A stretch of 64,000 nt of DNA from Oreohelix idahoensis (GCA_024509875.1 JAMPIV010000281.1:248001-312000), one strand, 5' to 3'; shown: positions 25,072 to 36,690, counted from the first letter of the stretch. A program made the numbers and translations. Notes: generated from the sequence alone by a model not told the origin.

Positions 25072-26233
25072 AAGGAACCCGTTACACGCTCATTGAGGCA
25101 TATTGGGAATATGGTGTTAGGCCCATATTATCTTGACCGTCGGCACTCTAGGGGTGATGTGGTCGGCATCACACCGGCCGCCTTAACCTTTAGCACGCTG
25201 CTGTCGACATATGTTGACGAAGGTAACCTATGCTCTCCCTGCTGTTGTCGACAAGCGGATATTTTCGTTTTCTAGCATTAGAATGTGTGTACACGTGACT
25301 TCACCCCCGGATGTTAAGTTTTAAACTTATCTGAGAGAGAGTTAGCTTTCCGATCTTTTTTAGTAATGGGTGCACTCGCGTTTATTTTCTGTGAATTTTT
25401 TTAATCGAAATGAATCGGCATCGAACACGCGGCCATTTTCACTCTAATTTTATTGTATTCTGACGCCATGCGGTGGGGATGAGTTTTTTGTCATTATAAG
25501 CACTAATATCGGTTCTCAGAATATGGTTGATGACAGAGATGGAAACGAAAGTAGAATGTCATTGCTAGTATGTAAAAGTTTAGGGGTTAGGATTAGATAT
25601 TTATCGGAAAGATTTAGGGTTACGGCCGAATGTCACTGCTGACATGGGCGTTTGTTGCTTTGCTACTGATGATGGGTGTAACTAAAAGATCGTCATTTGA
25701 TTTGTATTGGTCAAATGACTTTCATTGAGATGCAAGAGATAATTGAGATATGGACACTTCGTTTGTTGGTTATTTTATTTTTTTTTTTTTTTAAATTTTA
25801 AAATTTAAAAAAAAAAAAAAAATTATTTTTTAAATTTTTTAATCGTTTTTTTCATCTTTCCTTTCCTCTCTTCCTATTACATCTAACATGTACACAAACA
25901 AATTTTATATCATCAGATTCACCATTCATTTATTTATATAAATTCCAAAAATGATAGCAATTGACCAAGAAACACAAAAACTATAGACATTACAAGTCGC
26001 CCACTATAAAAACTGGGGGTTGTGAAAAAGAATGCAGCTGCAGGGCAAGTTTTCGGGAAAAGAATGAAGCGTGCTAAAGGTTAACCTTCCCAGAGTTGCT
26101 CTGGTACCCATTTGGGGCTGGGTCGACCCAGGAGCCGTTTGTAGTCTAAAAAATTCCCACCTCATCTGGGGATCAAACCATAGACCACTGCGCTAGGAAG
26201 CCAGTGCACTAACCACTATGCTACCGCAGCTCC
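25072..26233 (-). mobile_element. tRNA-derived SINE, split by a MITE
   Basis: The two halves, 25072-25186 and 26081-26233, together match the SINE at 47401-47662. The tRNA-like head is at the high end: on the minus strand a GTTAGTGCACTGGCTTCC segment follows a box-A-like region, and GGTTTGATCCCC is box B with one change. The tail lies at 25072. A 894-bp element (25187-26080) was inserted at a TTAA in the SINE body. Confidence 0.85.
25187..26080. mobile_element. piggyBac-type MITE inside SINE
   Basis: 894 bp with terminal inverted repeats CCTTTAGCACGCT and TTAA on both sides (25183-25186, 26081-26084). The TIR start and TTAA target fit piggyBac. No transposase frame. A T-run joined to an A-run around TTAAATTTTAAAATTT near 25773-25822 forms a large AT hairpin. 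Confidence 0.9.
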
Positions 26234-26239
26234 TTATTT

Positions 26240-26660
26240 GTATATACAACTCCTTATATAATTTTAGAATACTGTTCTCATGCCTCCATATTAATGTATC
26301 ATTCGCAAACTGTGACAGTTTATTTTAAATATCATTTAATTCTTTATCTAAGTTTCTAGCAATAACTGTAAAAAGCATTGGGGATGATACAGATCCTTGT
26401 GGAATTCCATTTTATAGTTAATACAGATCTGATTTGTTAGTGTTTACTTGTACAATGAAATTGTTGTCTTGTAGGAAGTTCTCTGGTCCTTATATTTTTT
26501 ACCCAAAACACCTTTTTTCAATTTATAAAAAGCACGTTCTTTCTCCAGAATTCCTCATATATAGGCCCTGGCTACATCTGGAAATAAGAACAGTTTTTTC
26601 TCATCTTTTAAAACCAGATTTTACTTCATATTCTAATTTTATTAGTTGATCCACGGTGTG
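26240..26660 (-). mobile_element. LINE RT fragment (CR1/Jockey-like)
   Basis: The minus strand near 26345-26415 reads GIPQGSVSSPMLFTVIARNL, the RT motif with Pro-Gln-Gly-Ser and a following Pro-x-Leu-Phe. Flanking frames are broken. Limits are approximate. Confidence 0.7.
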
Positions 26661-27744
26661 TAGTAATATCAGTGAGACAAACGCTAATTTCCATAGAATT
26701 GTACTCCCAAAGGCTAGTAAATAAAACACCCCGTGTGTTAATGACTAACAGCTTCTACTATGCCAGTCGGGAATCCAATGTATGCTGTAGAAATGCTGGT
26801 TAATTATCTCGCTAGCAAAGCCACTAGATTTTAGTACCGCTTGCGTGAAACTAACGTCACAGTTCAAGCCTAGCCTTCAAAGCAAGAGAGAGAGAAGAAA
26901 ATGTGTAAAAACGAATACACGAAGGCATAAAATTGAGAGATAAATGTCATAGCATGGCAGAAATGCGACGTCACAAGTTGCAGACCCCCCTTTTTCTCGA
27001 CACGCGTTAGTGGCACATATTCACGCTGTTAGACTCGTCAACTTTGTTTTCATGTCTTTTCTGTTTCTTATATTTCTCCTGTGTGATTTTCATTGCTACT
27101 CCATCAGCCCATATGAAAATCATTGTGGGTATCTATCATGTGTACTATTTTGTCGGTCATCTGGTTTAAAGTTCTTTCTTTCTGTTTATAATAACAGCAG
27201 TTAAACTGTTCCTAATAGTTTTCTCCTTAACTCTTCTGTGGTTTGCTTCAGTGTTCTTCCACTTAGAACTGTGATTTTGTCCATCCATGTTTCTGATCTT
27301 TTCCTCAATAAAATTCTCTTGCAGTCATGTGCAGATTCATTCATTCATTACTGTTAATTACTGTTCATTATGGAGCAAGGAGCTATTACTGCAACTGGCC
27401 CCTTCCCAGAAGGCCTGTAGAGAAGAATTCATTTGCTTTTGCACTGGTGGTTTCTATGGCAATTTGTTGTCCATGATGAGGCTACCAGTCCCAGGCACAA
27501 CCTCTTATTAGTTACCTGTTATGATATGTCTGAGACAACAGCAGTTCTAATCTGTCTCTGCCTCCACACAGACCTCTGGTAACTACAAGGGGCAACTACT
27601 CTCCATTAATATTTGTAAGAGTCGATTCCCTTTTTTTTAAATTTCCTTGTGTGCTTACTTTCTTTAGGTGAGGAATTCAACCATAAGCATAAATACCTCC
27701 TTTACATCACAGCACAAGTACCACTTAATAAAAAAACAATAACA
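26661..27744. other. Intron sequence, no feature
   Basis: Mixed AT-rich intron. No exon-like frame with splice sites is recognised and no clear TE. The 27010-27204 and 27287-27511 plus-strand frames have no similarity I can name. Confidence 0.45.
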
Positions 27745-27975
27745 GAACTCTATTACATCATTAACAAACAGCACTTCATTGACAAAGAGTACATCACTGA
27801 CAAATAGCACATCACTGACAAACAGCACATCACTGACAAACAGCACAACACTGACAAACTGCACATTATTGACAAACAGCACATTATTGACAAACAGCAC
27901 ATCACTGACAAACAGCACATCGCTGACAAACTGCACATTATTGACAAACAGCACATTATTGACAAACAGCACATG
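27745..27975. repeat. Minisatellite, 18-bp unit
   Basis: About 12 units of ACAAACAGCACATCACTG with ATTATTG variants. It is open in several frames because the period is a multiple of three. Confidence 0.92.
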
Positions 27976-28313
27976 CTGAAAATGACTAAAAGTGCTAATC
28001 AAGTTAATATGACGGAGCCCATTTAAAGGACACTCCTGAGAATGAATGCAGCCTGGTAAAGAAACAGGTGAGATGCTGAATGTATAATATGAACAGGTTA
28101 GAATTCTCATCACAACATTCAGTACATTTTAAGTTTAAAAAAAAAACAACAACAAAAGAATAAAAATGGTTCACAAATCATTTAACACAGACATTCCACA
28201 GGAGAAAATAAACCATCTAGATAATGAAAACACACTGAAGCACTGCTACAACAAAATATGATTCACGAATATACAACCACAAGAAAATATAGACATGTCA
28301 ACATAAAACTAAC

Positions 28314-28419
28314 CCAAAATATTTCAGATGAGGCATCAATAACTCCTCAGCAACTCTGACTTCTAACAACCTTTCCATGTTGTCCTGAACTCTTTGGATT
28401 CCATACAAGTTGCCCATAC
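28314..28419 (-). CDS. ARHGEF11/12-like: RhoGEF exon 7 of window: RGS-like domain, LINE beside its acceptor
   Basis: 106 nt: two bases completing the Gly codon, 34 codons, then two bases of the next Gly codon. The product starts MGNLYGIQRVQDNMERLLEV and ends in MPHLKYF. It matches the Leu-Gly-x-Gly-x-Leu-Tyr-Gly segment of RGS-RhoGEFs. The donor is GTTAGT. The acceptor AG lies at 28420-28421, and a 5'-truncated LINE begins only a few bases upstream of it in gene sense. The present polypyrimidine tract is therefore antisense LINE sequence. The exon is needed to bridge phase 1 of exon 6 to phase 2 of exon 8. Confidence 0.88.
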
Positions 28420-28429
28420 CTAGAGATGG

Positions 28430-29150
28430 GATGGAAATTAATATAGAAAAAAGCAAGATATTGGTGAATAGCCATACGAAACATGTTCCGACCAACATTA
28501 CGTTAAATGGGCAAACGTTAGAAGAAGTTAACACCTTTAAATATCTCGGGTCCACTATATGTAGTGATGGAAGATCAATTAAAGAAATCAAGACAAGGCT
28601 TGAAATGGCCTCAGCTGCCATGACAAGGTTGAATGTGATCTGGAAAAGTAACATCAGTTTTCCTGTGAAGATCAAATTATACAAATCACTTGTATTATCT
28701 ATTCTCTTGTATGGGTGTGAGGGCTGGACACTCACTGCAGATACGGAGCGAAGGATTCAGGCTTTCGAGCATAAATGTTATAGAAGAATTTTGCGCATTT
28801 GCTATAAAGAGCACAAAACAAATGTCTATGTTAGAGAGAAGATAAACACCTATGCAGGCCACCAAGAACCACTTTTGTCAATAGTGAAACGTCGAAAGCT
28901 TGCCTGGTTTGGGCATGTAACTCGTCATGACTCCCTTTCGAAAACGATCCTTCAGGGAACAGTCGAAGGTAAACGGAGAAGAGGAAGGCAGAGAAAATCC
29001 TGGGCTGATAACATCAAAGAATGGGCAGGACACGGTTTTTCCACACTTGTACGCATTGCTGAGGATAGAGAACAGTGGAGGACCCTGTCTGCTGATGCTT
29101 CCACCATGGCACCCCTACGACCCATGACAGGTTACGGGCTGAGATGAGGA
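28430..29150 (+). mobile_element. LINE fragment inserted at the exon 7 acceptor
   Basis: The plus-strand frame begins GMEINIEKSKILVNS and runs through FKYLGSTICSDG, SLVLSILLYGCEGWTL, KLAWFGHVTRHDS and KRRRGRQRKSWADN, the thumb and C-terminus of a LINE RT. It is 5' truncated. An 8-bp word AGAGATGG is found at both borders (28422-28429, 29155-29162), a likely target-site duplication. The upstream border is within about 10 bp of the AG of exon 7. It is uninterrupted over 235 codons, so it is fairly young. Confidence 0.9.
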
Positions 29151-29233
29151 TGAGAGAGATGGAAGATTAACCAATCATCAGTTGCCCACACATAGACAGA
29201 TGTAAGATTAACCAATCATTAGTTGCCCATACC

Positions 29234-30526
29234 TTCTTCTTTGGTCCTTGAGCACTGACAGTCAAAGCAATCAGTGACCATCACACCTGGTGGTGTCTTG
29301 TAGGGCAGCAACAAACTGTCTCCACTTTGCTCTGTCAGCTGTCATCCTTCATGTGGTGCCCCCCCCCCCTCTGGTTCATGTTTAGCACCTCTGCCTCCAC
29401 AGTTCACTGCCAGGTGATTTTTGGCCGGCCTTGCTTTCAATTTCCTTCTGGAGTCCATAGCATGGCAGTTCTGATGATGGTATCAGGATGTGGCCAACCC
29501 AATTCCAGTGTCTACCCGCTATGATGGTGCACATGTCTTCTCGTTGGCTTCAAGTCAGCAGTTCTTGGTTGATAATGGTGTTAGGTCAGAAAATTCAAAG
29601 AATTTTCCTCAGGCAGGTTATGTGGAAAGAGGACAGTTTGGACATTTCCTTTTCTGTTATTCTCCAGCATTCTGCACCGTACAGAAGTACAGAAATTATG
29701 CAGCTCTCATATATTTTTAATTTATTGTTTATACTGTACTGGGAAGATTTCCAGATGTTGTTAAGATTGGCGAAGGCTATTCTGGCTTTATTCATTCCAC
29801 CATCTGGTGTTAGTATGCTTGTTACACCATCTTGTGTGTTAGTATGCTTGTTCCACCATCTGGTGTTAGTATGCTTGTTCCACCATCTGGTGTTAGTATA
29901 CTTGTTCCACCATCTGGTGTTAGTATGCTTGTTCCACCATCTGGTGTTAGTATTCTTGTTCCACCATCTGATGTTAGTATACTTGTTCCACCATCTGGTG
30001 TTAGTATGCTTGTTCCACCATCTGGTGTTAGTATGCTTGTTCCACCATCTTGTGTGTTAGTATGCTTGTTACACCATCTTGTGTGTTAGTATGCTTGTTC
30101 CACCATCTGGTGTTAGTATGCTTGTTCCACCATCTGGTGTTAGTATACTTGTTCCACCATCTGGTGTTAGTATGCTTGTTCCACCATCTGGTGTTAGTAT
30201 GCTTGTTCCACCATCTTGTGTGTTAGTATGCTTGTTACACCATCTTGTGTGTTTGTATGCTTGTTCCACCATCTGGTGTTAGTATACTTGTTCCACCATC
30301 TGGTGTTAGTATACTTGTTCCACCATCTGGTGTTAGTATGCTTGTTCCACCATCTGGTGTTAGTATGCTTGTTCCACCATCTGGTGTTAGTATATTTGTT
30401 CCACCATCTGGTGTTAGTATGCTTGTTCCACCATCTGGTGTTAGTATGCACCCTAAGTATGTGAATGTGTTTGTATTTTCTAGCTCTTGGTCTCTTATAT
30501 TTATGGGTGCAGGATTTCTTACACTG
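29234..30526 (-). mobile_element. LINE copy C, 5' truncated, with internal minisatellite
   Basis: Same family as copy B, keeping the 3' end and C-terminal RT region. Pieces at 29795-29595 read NLNNIWKSSQYS and SVLLYGAECWRITEKEMSKL. A 13-bp duplication AGTTGCCCATACC flanks it (29221-29233, 30527-30539). A 27-bp segment of its coding region is amplified at 29810-30452. Confidence 0.92.
29810..30452. repeat. 27-bp minisatellite grown inside a LINE ORF
   Basis: About 23 units containing TTCCACCATCTGGTGTTAGT and ATGCTTG. Some are 28-29 bp with TTGTGTGTTAG. In the LINE reading frame each unit is ILTPDGGTS. The single-copy source is present in copies A, B and D, for example GCIVTPDGGASKD in copy B. 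The array is bounded on both sides by LINE sequence. Confidence 0.95.
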
Positions 30527-30752
30527 AGTTGCCCATACCTAGACAGATATAAGATTAACCAATAATCAGTCACTGGTTTCTAGACTGATATAAGATTAAT
30601 CAGTCATCAGTTGCCCATACTTAGATATATGATTAAGTAATCATCAGTCGCCCATCTCAAGACTGATATAAGATTAATCAATCATCAGTTGCCCATATTT
30701 ACAGATATAAGATTAACCAGTCATGAGATGCCCATTTCTAGACTGATAGAAG

Positions 30753-33209
30753 CAGTGGCGGATCTACATTTTGGGGGCCCTGAAGCTTGAACTCTTGGAG
30801 GGGCCCCTTTTATTTAAAAAAAAAAAAAAAAAATTTGTGAGGATGGGAAAGAAATGTATTATAGAGATAAATGGACTTGGAGGACCTGAAGTTCAAGATT
30901 TATAGTAGATCCACAACAACACCCATATAAAAACTGAAGACAAATGAATGAATTTTCAAAAAAGAAACTACTCTGCTGGGAGTTGAATGCAGAACATTTG
31001 TTTGGAAGGCATATGTTCTGATCACTAAACCACTATCCACTTTGGTATATGTGATTTTTTAAATCTTAACTATTCTAATGATTGCCTCCATCATTCAGAA
31101 TTAGTTCATTGAAAACATACCAAGAAAATTAGCAATGAGGAAAATAAAAAAATACGAGGGAAGGTCAAAAAGTAATGCCTCCTATTTTTTATGTATGTAA
31201 ATACTGCATCGGTGTGCAATTTGTAAATTTAGCAGGATTCCTCAAACACTCTTCTGCACTGTATAGCATTACCAACCTGTTTCAGTAACAGGTGGCACCA
31301 CTGTAACAGTTTAAAAATGGCTGCCAAAGACGTTCGGTTAAAACAACGTTATGTCATAGAATTCCTCAATGCTGAAGGCGAGATCCCAATTCGCATCCAC
31401 GAACGTTAATGCTTTTAAAGAGTGCTTGCAGCCCTTTCTCCAAGACCTTCATGTTAGATGCGTTATCGTAGGACTGACTATTAATATTTTCAAGTGAAAG
31501 CTTATGTTCACCCAGGACTTGTTGTATTTTGTTGAACAAGGTTGTGGATGGTTTTCTATCGGTAAAAATGTTAAAAATCTCTCACAGGGTTTTCAATTAC
31601 AGCAGTATTGAACCACAATTACCAGCTAATCAACATGTGTCAGGTCAGGCATAGAGTCAACAATAATAGAGTAGTATTTGGTGTCTAGGTTGTTTATTTG
31701 ATTCAAAATTTCATCTTGCACGTTTTGCCATAATTTCTATCAATTCATCATACACGGTTTTGGATAGGTAAGTAGCATTTACTTTTTCATTTTTACATTT
31801 CTCGAGATGTTCATGTAAAAATGGGTCGAATTCTGCAATAAGTTCAATGGCCCCATGAAGTGTCCATTATTTGGTGAGCCCCACTTCTCCTCATCACCTC
31901 TAAATGCCAAACCTCTTTCACTTAAAAACTTTATAACACCTACAACTCTTTTCAGTACTTCAAAATAGTACTGTACGCTTTTTGTCATCTGTTCTTCAAG
32001 TTGCTGATTCATAGTATTTTTATTTGACTTTCTTGTTATCCAACACAACATCGCCCTCTTATGTTCCCTGCTGTCTTCGTGATTCTCCAGAGTTCTGAGT
32101 ACATTCATCCAGTCAGAAAACCCACCTGTTGTAAGTGATGTTTGGCATTTAGAAAAGAGTTTGCAAACATAACAGTATTTACAGCCGTTACTCTTTGAGT
32201 AAACTAACCAGGATCACACCACAGTCTGACCATTTTTCAATCTTTTTTCCAAATATTTGTTTGAGAAACTTCTGTTTTGCTCCTTGTAAACCCTGCTTGA
32301 TTCGGTATATACATCATCTGGTTTTTTATTTTGAAAAAAAACTATGTCTTGCATTAAACAATTCTGTATGAAATCATTATCAACTGTTATGGGCCAGTTT
32401 TCGAGGTCACTGTATTCTTTTAAATCACTGAATTTGCTTCCTGTTTCATGTTTCTGCTCAGTCTCTGCTTGTTCTGCGGTACTTTCATGTTGACCACTGT
32501 GATCGTCATCTGTATCAAAAGCGTCAACTGTGGGTTGAATATTGCTAGAAAGAGCTCCCACAGTTTGTGGACTATCAGTGGCTTCAATGGTGTTTGCTAG
32601 GCTTGTTTCAACTGTAGGTGTTGACAAACTTGACATTGCCAAATAGTTTGTTAGTTTTTGACATTTAGAGATTTCGTCAGATCACTTTTCCTTGAGTTTG
32701 CGTTTTTGGTATCCACTTAAGTACTTTCGTGAACTCATTGTTATTCCTCTAGGGTCTTGACTTCTGTTAAAAAGGGGAAAAAATTACATTAGCCACAGCA
32801 GAACAGCCAACTTACCGCAACACTCCACCTTTACAACATCTGTGCTACTAACTCTCAAACTTTGGGATTGTTGAAATATATACCACAAAAAATTAATCAA
32901 TTTGAGTCGTGCGACTATTGTCGCATGCTTTGAAAGGAAATAATTGTAGGTCTACTCTCTGAGAAAGCGTTTTTTCGTTTATGGCTAGCCTACATGATCA
33001 TTTAATAACCTTTTAATTTTTATCTTAACTATTATTTTGTATTGAATTATACTATATTATTAATATTATTATTTTTAAAAAAAAAACACTTCTCATACAG
33101 TAGACCCTAAACTTTTAAGCAATGTGGACTAAATTTGCTTTTGGGGCCCCTCCGGGATTAGGGGCCCTGAAGCTTAAGCTTCATTAGTTTCATAGTAGAT
33201 CCGCCACTG
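30753..33209 (-). mobile_element. hAT transposon with TTF/DUF4371-type transposase, decayed
   Basis: 2457 bp. The terminal inverted repeat is CAGTGGCGGATCTAC at both ends. The 8-bp duplications GATAGAAG / GATATAAG (30745-30752, 33210-33217) are the size expected for hAT. The minus strand 32642-32214 has NCLMQDIVFFQN and NKYLEKRLKNG, leading into the TTF zinc-finger region. 32108-31779 has FLSERGLAFRGDEEKWG, a DUF4371 signature. About 31670 reads YYSIIVDSMPDLTHVD with a likely catalytic Asp. The C-terminal half is missing and replaced by a mariner stub and AT-rich sequence. Confidence 0.9.
31153..31409 (+). mobile_element. Mariner 5' stub inside the hAT element
   Basis: Begins ACGAGGGAAGGTCAAAAAGT, a typical mariner terminus, followed by a leader and MAAKDVRLKQRYVIEFLNAE, the start of a mariner transposase helix-turn-helix region. 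A stop ends the frame after about 30 codons and the rest is missing. It lies inside hAT sequence on both sides. Confidence 0.82.
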
Positions 33210-33745
33210 GATATAAGACTAATCAATAATCAGTTACCCATATTTAGACAGATATAAAATTAACCAATCATCAGTCGCCCATCTCTAGACTGATATAAGA
33301 TTAACCAATCATCAGTTGCCCATACTTAGATATAAGATTAACTAATCAACAGTCGCCCATCTCTAGACTGATATAAGATTAACCAATCATCAGTTGCCCA
33401 TACTTAGATATAAGATTAACTAATCATCAGTCGCCCATCTCTAGACTGATATAAGATTAACCAATCATCAGTTGCCCACACTTAGATAAGATTAACCAAT
33501 CATCAGTTGCCCATACTTAGACGGATATAAGATTAACCAACCATCAGTTGCCCATACTTAGACAGTTATAGGATTAACCAATCATCAGTTGCCAATACTT
33601 AGATGGATATAAGATTAACCAACCATCAGTTGCCCATACTTAGATATGAGATCAACCAATAATCAGCTGCCCATACTTAGATGAATATAAGATTAACTGA
33701 TCATCAGTTGCCCATACTTAGACAGATATAACCAATCATCAGATG

Positions 33746-34616
33746 AGAAGACAGATAGTAAAATACAGCAAACACAGACACCTGCCACATGATGGTGATT
33801 TACAGAACAGGACAATGACACAAATAGTAAAACTCCAATTATCCCTACACCAATTATCAGAATTTTCAATTAATTAATTCATCAAAACCAAGGAACGTGG
33901 GAACAGTCTGTAAGGAAATCTGAATGAATAATGTTTAGGTTTGACAATGCAAGGTACAGTAATTATCTAGATTGTTAGTTAGCTCTGAGGTGTAAATTGT
34001 GTGAGAAGGATGGAGTATTTTGTGATTGCTTTTCCAACGAAGAATATTATTTAGGGGAGTTGCTAGCTAGGTTTGAGCGAGGTGGCTGTATGAACAGATA
34101 ATAAATATGGGAGAATAGCACTACGGATGTGATCATTTGTTTGTTAATTATATGACAGCTTCATAGTTTAGAAGCTAGACTATGTGTCACAGGCTAATGA
34201 TTAGTCAAGTTAAGGAATGTTATTTAATCTTGCTCTCCACAGTATCAGTATGATGTGTCCAGTGAAACAAAGCTTTACCTCATTCGCATGACAATTCCAA
34301 TGTTCAGAACACATTTCACTACATTATTTCTTGGGACTGAACACCTGAATTGTTGATTGCTTCATGAATGACTGTGTGATTTTCTGGGACCATTATCACA
34401 TGCTTATGTGTTGTTCTGACTACGACCGACAAAGTGGAAATCCTTAATTTGTTGAAACTGGGAGAATCAGAAAAGAAAATCACTGAAAATTTTTATCACC
34501 CATTTTAAAAAAAGAATAGACAACTCTTATGTTTAATAAAAACTTAGGAGGCAATATCAACTTTAGAGCCAGATGGTTGTGTCATTTTAAATCTGAACAC
34601 GGAATACAACAGTTGA
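33746..34616. other. Intron sequence, no feature
   Basis: Unique AT-rich intron between exons 7 and 6 with no coding or TE signal that I recognise. Confidence 0.5.
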
Positions 34617-35182
34617 AATACCCTTACTTACTTAGTCGTTCCCCTTCTACCGTGAGGTTGAAATACCCTTACTTACTTAGTCGTTCCCCTTCTACCGTGA
34701 GGTTGAAATACCCTTACTTACTTGGTCGTTCCCCTTCTACCGTGAGGTTGAAATACCCTTACTTACTTAGTCGTTCCCCTTCTACCGTGAGGTGCTAAAT
34801 GGTGAACAAGCCTTACTTACTTAGTCGTTCCCCTTCTACCGTGAGGTGCTAAATGGTGAACAAGCCTTACTTACTTAGTCGTTCCCCTTCTACCGTGAGG
34901 TTGAAATACCCTTACTTACTTAGTCGTTCCCCTTCTACCGTGAGGTTGAAATACCCTTACTTACTTAGTCGTTCCCCTTCTACCGTGAGGTTGAAATACC
35001 CTTACTTACTTAGTCGTTCCGCTTCTACCGTGAGGTTGAAATACCCTTACTTACTTAGTCGTTCCCCTTCTACCGTGAGGTTGAAATACCCTTACTTACT
35101 TAGTCGTTCCCCTTCTACCGTGAGGTTGAAATACCCTTACTTACTTAGTCGTTCCCCTTCTACCGTGAGGTTGAAATACCCA
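34617..35182. repeat. 45-bp minisatellite made of a LINE 3' end
   Basis: About 12 units, mostly TTGAAATACC plus CTTACTTACTTAGTCGTTCC and CCTTCTACCGTGAGG. Two units instead carry GCTAAATGGTGAACAAGCC as spacer. The LINE-derived 31 bp match the 3' terminus of the LINE at 10147-11690. Units are nearly identical. Confidence 0.95.
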
Positions 35183-35280
35183 CGCTGAGAAAATGTTTGA
35201 TAACAAGAAAAATGATGAAAAGTTCATCAATGGAAAACACTGCCTGTAAAAAAACCTTAGCCTCTACTGCTCTCAGCTAC

Positions 35281-36690
35281 AACATGAGTAAGGATTGAGA
35301 GACATTGATGGTCCAGTCAACAACATGAGTAAGGATTGAGAGACATTGATGGTCCAGTCAACAACATGAGTAAGGATTGAGAGACATTGATGGTCCAGTC
35401 AACAACATGAGTAAGGATTGAGAGACATTGATGGTCCAGTCAACAACATGAGTAAGGATTGAGAGACATTGATGGTCCAGTCAACAACATGAGTAAGGAT
35501 TGAGAGACATTGATGGTCCAGTCAACAACATGAGTAAGGATTGAGAGACATTGATGGTCCAGTCAACAACATGAGTAAGGATTGAGAGACATTGATGGTC
35601 CAGTCAACAACATGAGTTGATGGTCCAGTCAACAACATGAGTAAGGATTGAGAGACATTGATGGTCCAGTCACCAACATGAGTAAGGAATGAGAGACATC
35701 GATGGTCCAGTCAACAACAACATGAGTAAGGATTGAGAGACATTGATGGTCCAGTCAACAACATGAGTAAGGATTGAGAGACATTGATGGTCCAGTCAAC
35801 AACATGAGTAAGGATTGAGAGACATTGATGGTCCAGTCAACAACATGAGTAAGATTGAGAGGACATTGATGGTCCATTGAGATTGAGAGACATTGATGGT
35901 CCAGTCAACAACATGAGTAAGGATTGAGAGACATTGATGGTCCAGTCAACAACATGAGTAAGGATTGAGAGACATTGATGGTCCAGTCAACAACATGAGT
36001 AAGGATTGAGAGACATTGATGGTCCAGTCAACAACATGAGTAAGGATTGAGAGACATTGATGGTCCAGTCAACAACATGAGTAAGGATTGAGAGACATTG
36101 ATGGTCCAGTCAACAACATGAGTAAGGATTGAGAGACATTGATGGTCCAGTCAACAACATGAGTAAGGATTGAGAGACATTGATGGTCCAGTCAACAACA
36201 TGAGTAAGGATTGAGAGACATTGATGGTCCAGTCAACAACATGAGTAAGGATTGAGAGACATTGATGGTCCAGTCAACAACATGAGTAAGGATTGAGAGA
36301 CATTGATGGTCCAGTCAACAACATGAGTAAGGATTGAGAGTCAACAACATGAGTAAAGGATTGAGAGCAATTGATGGTCCAGTCAACAACATGAGTAAGG
36401 ATTGAGAGACATTGATGGTCCAGTCAACAACATGAGTAAGGATTGAGAGACATTGATGGTCCAGTCAACAACATGAGTAAGGATTGAGAGACATTGATGG
36501 TCCAGTCAACAACATGAGTAAGGATTGAGAGACATTGATGGTCCAGTCACAAAATGAGTAAGGATTGAGAGACATTGATGGTCCAGTCAACAACATGAGT
36601 AAGGATTGAGAGACATTGATGGTCCAGTCAACAACATGAGTAAGGATTGAGAGACATTGATGGTCCAGTCAACAACATGAGTAAGTATTG
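35281..36690. repeat. Minisatellite, 41-bp unit, very homogeneous
   Basis: About 34 units of AACATGAGTAAGGATTGAGA then GACATTGATGGTCCAGTCAA C. Most are identical. A few carry deletions (35600-35640, 35850-35885, 36335-36370). High identity suggests recent expansion or ongoing homogenisation. Confidence 0.95.

Larger units (their letters stand above)
29163..33745. repeat. Minisatellite, 37-42-bp unit, split by TEs
   Basis: Array pieces at 29163-29233, 30527-30752 and 33210-33745. Units contain CAGTTGCCCATACTTAGA and GATATAAGATTAACCAATCA. The 17-mer AGTTGCCCATACCTAGA in the array is identical to the exon 7 acceptor junction on the plus strand (about 28409-28425). The array is interrupted by LINE copy C (29234-30526) and a hAT element (30753-33209), both with target duplications made of array sequence. 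Confidence 0.9.

Noticed and set aside
27010..27511. Plus-strand short frames as a separate gene
   Set aside because: Short and AT-rich, with no motif, no splice structure and no conservation clue.
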